Source: Methanoculleus formosensis
Lineage (GTDB): Archaea > Halobacteriota > Methanomicrobia > Methanomicrobiales > Methanoculleaceae
Direction of reading: 5' to 3'
Assembly (NCBI RefSeq): GCF_025384765.1
Contig: NZ_VHLL01000007.1
Location: 1-64,000 of the forward strand
DNA: 64,000 nucleotides
Shown here: positions 60,771-64,000 of the stretch, piece after piece
How the letters are laid out: the number at the start of each line of letters is the position of its first letter
How positions within the stretch are numbered: position 1 is the stretch's first letter
Notes under the pieces: model-generated
Database searches by the model: none
What the model was told of the DNA's origin: nothing
The model's input: the letters and a program-made list of their open reading frames with translations, nothing else
Program-made: the position numbers and the translations under genes

Positions 60771-62831
60771 CTACTTTTTTCGCAGTTCCGCTATCTCGCC
60801 AAGCAGCATTCCATACGCCCGGCGCTCCTCGGTGATGTCCTCGTAGGTGACGTACTCTGTCCCGTCCGAGAGTTCGACCGGCCGGAAGAGGATCACCTTT
60901 TCAGTCCCATCCCGGCACCGGACGGGAAACGTCCGCGGGCGGGGCCGGCCGGGGCCGGCCAGTTCCCGGTCGGTCTTCCAGGCGGCGATCGCTTCGCGGC
61001 GCTGTGCCTCTTCAGGGAACGCGAGCCGGAGCCAGTCTTTCCCGGTGGGGATATCCGCGAGCGTATACCCGAAGAGGTCGGTGAACGCCCGGTTAATGTA
61101 GGTGTAGCGGCCGTCGCTCTCGATGACGGCCGATGAAATCGGCGAGGAGTCGACCAGGTCACGGAACCGCCGCTCACTCTGGAGGAGGTTCCCTCTTGCA
61201 CGACGGCGCAACAGGGCGACAGAGACCTGATTGGCGAACGCCTCAATGACTTCCCTGTTTGTAAGATCACCCGGCCGGGTGGGCTGGATCAATAGGCACC
61301 CCTGCGTTCCCTCCCTGCAGGAGAAGTTCCTCCCGAATCCCCTGCCGGGCCCGAGTTCTATCTCGGCCTGCACACAGCGCTCTTCGGGGATCCGGTGGAA
61401 GAGGGTGTGGTAGAGTGAAGAAATCTCAAATATCCTGCCTGCGGATACATCAAACCCGGATTGAAGCATCTCATCGATGGGGAACGGCACGTCAATGAGC
61501 TCAGTCCCGGTAACGTCCCGCAGATGGTCGATCTGTTCACTGTCTCCCACGATCGCCCTGAACCTGATCTCCCGCTGCTCCGCGTCCAGGGTGCAGACGA
61601 AGATGATGCTGTCGGGAGTGAGATCATGGAGACGATCTCCGATGTAGTGATAGATGTCGACGGAATCGTCCATCTCGATGAAATCCATCGCAGTCCGGGA
61701 GAGGAACAACAGGTTCCGGACCTGCTCCAGTTCGCGCGCGAGGCTCTGCCTGAGTCTGTCGTCGGCGATCTTCCTATCGATTGCAATCGCGGCCTGCCTG
61801 ACGAATGCCTCTATGAGTCCCTGGTTCGGCAGTTCAGTGCCCGCCTGGATGCTTATCCCGACATCTCCCACGATTCTCCCCCTGGAGACGAGGCCCATCA
61901 GATAGGTGTCGATGCCCCCTGCAGCCTCCTCAACCTGCTGGCAGCTCTCCTCAGGGACCTCCATGTGCATGAGCCTGTAGAGGGGAGGGGCCTTGACAAG
62001 TTTCAGGTGACGGATGAGTTCTGCCGTATCGGCTTTCGTGATAGGAAACGCCATCCCCTCCACCTTCATTCCTGTGAACTGCTCCGTGACCGCGATGGCG
62101 ACAGGGTCTCCGACGACGCTTTTTAGAACGAGCATCTGGTCCGATTCATCGATGATGCCAACCCAGACCAGGAATCCCGGAGCAAGAGTGTATAATTCCC
62201 GTGCAACGTACTGGTAGATGTCATCGGTCGCATCCATATCCTTGAAATCACGGCCGGTCCGGGCAAGAAACTCCATGTTCCTGACGTACCGCTTCCGCTC
62301 GGTGATATCCTCAAGGACGAGAGTGCAACCCTTCTCCCCGTCCTCAAACGTCGTCGGGATCGCCTGCATCTGGTAGAAGAACTCCCCGTCCTCCCGCGCG
62401 TAGCGAATATCGGCGACCACCTGCTCCCGCTCAAGCTCATCGATCACCGCGAGCGCTTCGGGGGTGGAGACGACGGGGAGGGCGGCCTCGCGGATCGTCC
62501 TGCCGATGAGATCGTCCTTCGACTGCCGGAGATGGCGGAGGCACTGGTCATTGACCTGGACGATCCGCTGGTCGTTATCGAGGATGAGAATCAGGTTCTT
62601 CGTGAAGCAGAGAAAGGCGGAGATCGGGACGCGCTGGGCAAGGGAGTAGAGTTTCGCATTCCCGATCTGCCGGACGTCGACTTTACCGGCGATCAGGAAG
62701 ATCTCAAGGTGTTTTGAGACTGAGTTCCGGGTGACGCCGAGCTGTTTTGCCACCTCGGTGATGGTCATGCCCTTCGGCCGGAACCGGAGGGCACGAAGGA
62801 TCCGGGCCGGGAGATCGTGCTCCTCCTGCAT
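60771..62831 (-). CDS. HTH-PAS-GAF-GAF-PAS sensory regulator
   Basis: 686 residues. Residues 1-60 form a winged helix (ALRFRPKGMTITEVAKQLGV, RNSVSKHLEIFLIAGK), then a PAS domain (NLILILDNDQRIVQVNDQCL; ITERKRYV), two GAF-type domains with a shared FLARTGRDFKDMDATDDIYQ / FLSRTAMDFIEMDDSVDIYH repeat, and a final PAS (SPISSAVIESDGRYTYINRA). No kinase or output domain follows, so it is a one-component regulator. Start ATG 62831 is leaderless relative to TATA at 62852-62861. Confidence 0.85.
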   Translation of the reverse strand: MQEEHDLPARILRALRFRPKGMTITEVAKQLGVTRNSVSKHLEIFLIAGKVDVRQIGNAKLYSLAQRVPISAFLCFTKNLILILDNDQRIVQVNDQCLRHLRQSKDDLIGRTIREAALPVVSTPEALAVIDELEREQVVADIRYAREDGEFFYQMQAIPTTFEDGEKGCTLVLEDITERKRYVRNMEFLARTGRDFKDMDATDDIYQYVARELYTLAPGFLVWVGIIDESDQMLVLKSVVGDPVAIAVTEQFTGMKVEGMAFPITKADTAELIRHLKLVKAPPLYRLMHMEVPEESCQQVEEAAGGIDTYLMGLVSRGRIVGDVGISIQAGTELPNQGLIEAFVRQAAIAIDRKIADDRLRQSLARELEQVRNLLFLSRTAMDFIEMDDSVDIYHYIGDRLHDLTPDSIIFVCTLDAEQREIRFRAIVGDSEQIDHLRDVTGTELIDVPFPIDEMLQSGFDVSAGRIFEISSLYHTLFHRIPEERCVQAEIELGPGRGFGRNFSCREGTQGCLLIQPTRPGDLTNREVIEAFANQVSVALLRRRARGNLLQSERRFRDLVDSSPISSAVIESDGRYTYINRAFTDLFGYTLADIPTGKDWLRLAFPEEAQRREAIAAWKTDRELAGPGRPRPRTFPVRCRDGTEKVILFRPVELSDGTEYVTYEDITEERRAYGMLLGEIAELRKK

Positions 62832-62851
62832 GGGAGCGGAGAAGGTACAGC

Positions 62852-62861
62852 ACCATATATA
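62852..62861 (-). promoter_or_regulatory. TATA box of the PAS/GAF regulator
   Basis: GGTATATATGG on the minus strand, centre about 26 bases before ATG 62831. Confidence 0.6.
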
Positions 62862-62997
62862 CCTTATCCACGCCGGCACCCGGGATAAAACAGCCGGAGC
62901 ACTCGCCCTTTCCCCCCGATGCTCCCCTCACAGGTGCCGAGTAACAGCCGGGGCCGATGTCTGCCGGCAGCGAAGCATCGTACTCCCCTCAAAAGAG

Positions 62998-63008
62998 ATA
63001 TCATATAA
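62998..63008 (+). promoter_or_regulatory. TATA box of the serine hydrolase gene
   Basis: ATATCATATAA lies about 28 bases before ATG 63032, consistent with a leaderless transcript. Confidence 0.55.
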
Positions 63009-63031
63009 CCGAAAAAATCATACGAAAATCT

Positions 63032-64000
63032 ATGCGCCTCTTTCCCTGTGCAAAGCCATATATCTTCCTTCTCATCGCTATCGCCGTAGCCGCGGCAGTC
63101 CTCTCCTCCGGGTGCATGCAGAGCGCCGGACCCGTGCAGGAGGCGGGCGACGCCTACCGAAACCCCCCGCCCACGGCGGTAATCTCCGATCTCAAGTCGA
63201 TCGTCTCGGCCGGGGTCCGGAATGCCGGCGTCCCCGGTACCCTGATCGAGATCTCGACGCCGGAATGGACCTGGAACTACGCGGCCGGCAACGCCTCGCT
63301 CTCCCCCGCGGTGCCGGCAAGACCGGAGATGCGGTTCATCATCGCGAGCGTGACAAAGACTTTCACGAGCGTCGCGATTCAGCAGCTCGCCGAGGACGGA
63401 AAACTCTCGCTCGACGACCCCATCGACCGCTGGCTCCCGGCGGACGTGGTGGAGGCGATCCCGGAGAGCGACACGATCACCATCCGCCACCTCCTCGACC
63501 ACACGAGCGGGATCGCGGACTACGACGAGAACGCGATCGTCCTCGAAGAGTACATGAACCCCGATACCCCGATTCCCTACCAGGAAGGGATGCGGCAGGG
63601 CCTCGAGGCCGGCCCCCTCTATCCGCCGGGAACGGATTACACCTACTCGAACGTGAACTACATCCTTCTCACGCTGATCATCGACGAGGCGGCCGGAACT
63701 CCCTACGAGGACTATGTCACCCGGAATATCTTCGTCCCGGCGGGGATGAACGACACGTTCGTCCACCGGACCAACCACATCCCCGGTCCACACATGCGGG
63801 CCCTGGAGAGCGATGAAGACGGGACCGTCATGGACTTCAGCGACCTCTACATCCAGTTCGACCGGGGCGCCGGGGATATCGTGAGCACGACGGCCGATCT
63901 CAACAGGTTCCACCGTGCACTCCGCTCGGGAGCGTTGATCAGCCCGGCATCGCTTGCAGCGATGGAGAACACCTCCCCACAGTCTCAGAAGATCGGGATG
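63032..64000 (+). CDS. Lipoprotein serine hydrolase, beta-lactamase class C family (partial)
   Basis: At least 323 residues; runs off the window. Signal peptide with lipobox LSSGC. Class C/DD-peptidase motifs: nucleophile SVTK (Ser106, Lys109) in FIIASVTKTFTSVAI and the second motif YSN (Tyr205-Asn207) in PPGTDYTYSNVNY. Expected at the outer face of the membrane; in archaea these act as esterases or peptidases of unknown substrate. The third motif lies beyond the end. Confidence 0.85.
   Translation, partial: MRLFPCAKPYIFLLIAIAVAAAVLSSGCMQSAGPVQEAGDAYRNPPPTAVISDLKSIVSAGVRNAGVPGTLIEISTPEWTWNYAAGNASLSPAVPARPEMRFIIASVTKTFTSVAIQQLAEDGKLSLDDPIDRWLPADVVEAIPESDTITIRHLLDHTSGIADYDENAIVLEEYMNPDTPIPYQEGMRQGLEAGPLYPPGTDYTYSNVNYILLTLIIDEAAGTPYEDYVTRNIFVPAGMNDTFVHRTNHIPGPHMRALESDEDGTVMDFSDLYIQFDRGAGDIVSTTADLNRFHRALRSGALISPASLAAMENTSPQSQKIGM

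Overview
The window is chromosomal DNA of a methanogenic archaeon, most likely of the order Methanomicrobiales and close to Methanoculleus (genus placement is my inference from protein recognition). Support: two methanogenesis marker genes (mtxX and marker 2), an archaeal histone, archaeal GatDE, RFC large subunit, ribosomal protein L10e, archaemetzincin, archaeal methionine adenosyltransferase, and families largely confined to archaea or methanogens (DUF2070, UPF0212, UPF0146, DUF5350). The core is G+C rich, with short or absent leaders and TATA boxes about 26 bases before many starts.

Layout. 1-11400 is a defence island next to a tRNA-Leu(UAA): a decayed HATPase/winged-helix gene, a small beta-sandwich protein, then a tightly overlapping type I restriction-modification operon (HsdM, a DUF4062-HATPase-winged-helix protein, an HsdM-HsdS fusion, HsdR) and two unknown small genes. 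The middle protein carries a four-unit 11-bp tandem repeat; loss of one unit would join its frame to the HsdM-HsdS frame. A truncated second tRNA-Leu lies upstream of the intact one. 11676-22965 is core: cupin, membrane protein, aminotransferase, DUF2070, PfkB kinase, UPF0212, nitroreductase, an RGG-rich DUF5350 protein, gatE-gatD-argH. 23063-25740 is an A+T-rich metal module (HMA protein, P1B-type ATPase, degenerate RIC/hemerythrin-like protein) bordered by the dead 3' end of an IS200/IS605 tnpB. 26069-28725 is a TauABC/SsuABC-type transporter. 28787-36237 holds rpl10e and a reductive TCA block (fumarase alpha/beta, korDABC, sucCD) whose last gene is a diadenylate cyclase. 36298-39727 has methionine adenosyltransferase and hisG-hisA-hisB. 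40422-47901 has histone, mtxX-marker 2, rfcL, UPF0146/archaemetzincin head to head, and a Usp-transporter-Usp operon. 48432-53428 holds an anchored acetolactate decarboxylase, a cytosine-deaminase-like protein, a HEAT-repeat protein and the NAD genes nadX-nadA-nadC. 53575-57828 has a tRNA methylthiotransferase, a DtxR-type regulator and a metal ABC transporter. The end carries serS, a PAS/GAF/HTH regulator and the start of a lipoprotein serine hydrolase.

A family of G-rich palindromic repeats of about 190-200 bp occupies many intergenic gaps (39.9, 44.3, 48.0, 58.5 and 59.3 kb, with a fragment at 23.06 kb). Its hairpins keep their stems while loops, and in one case both stem arms, vary, so structure appears to be maintained. 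With the repeat-switched restriction operon it is the strongest candidate here for something undescribed.
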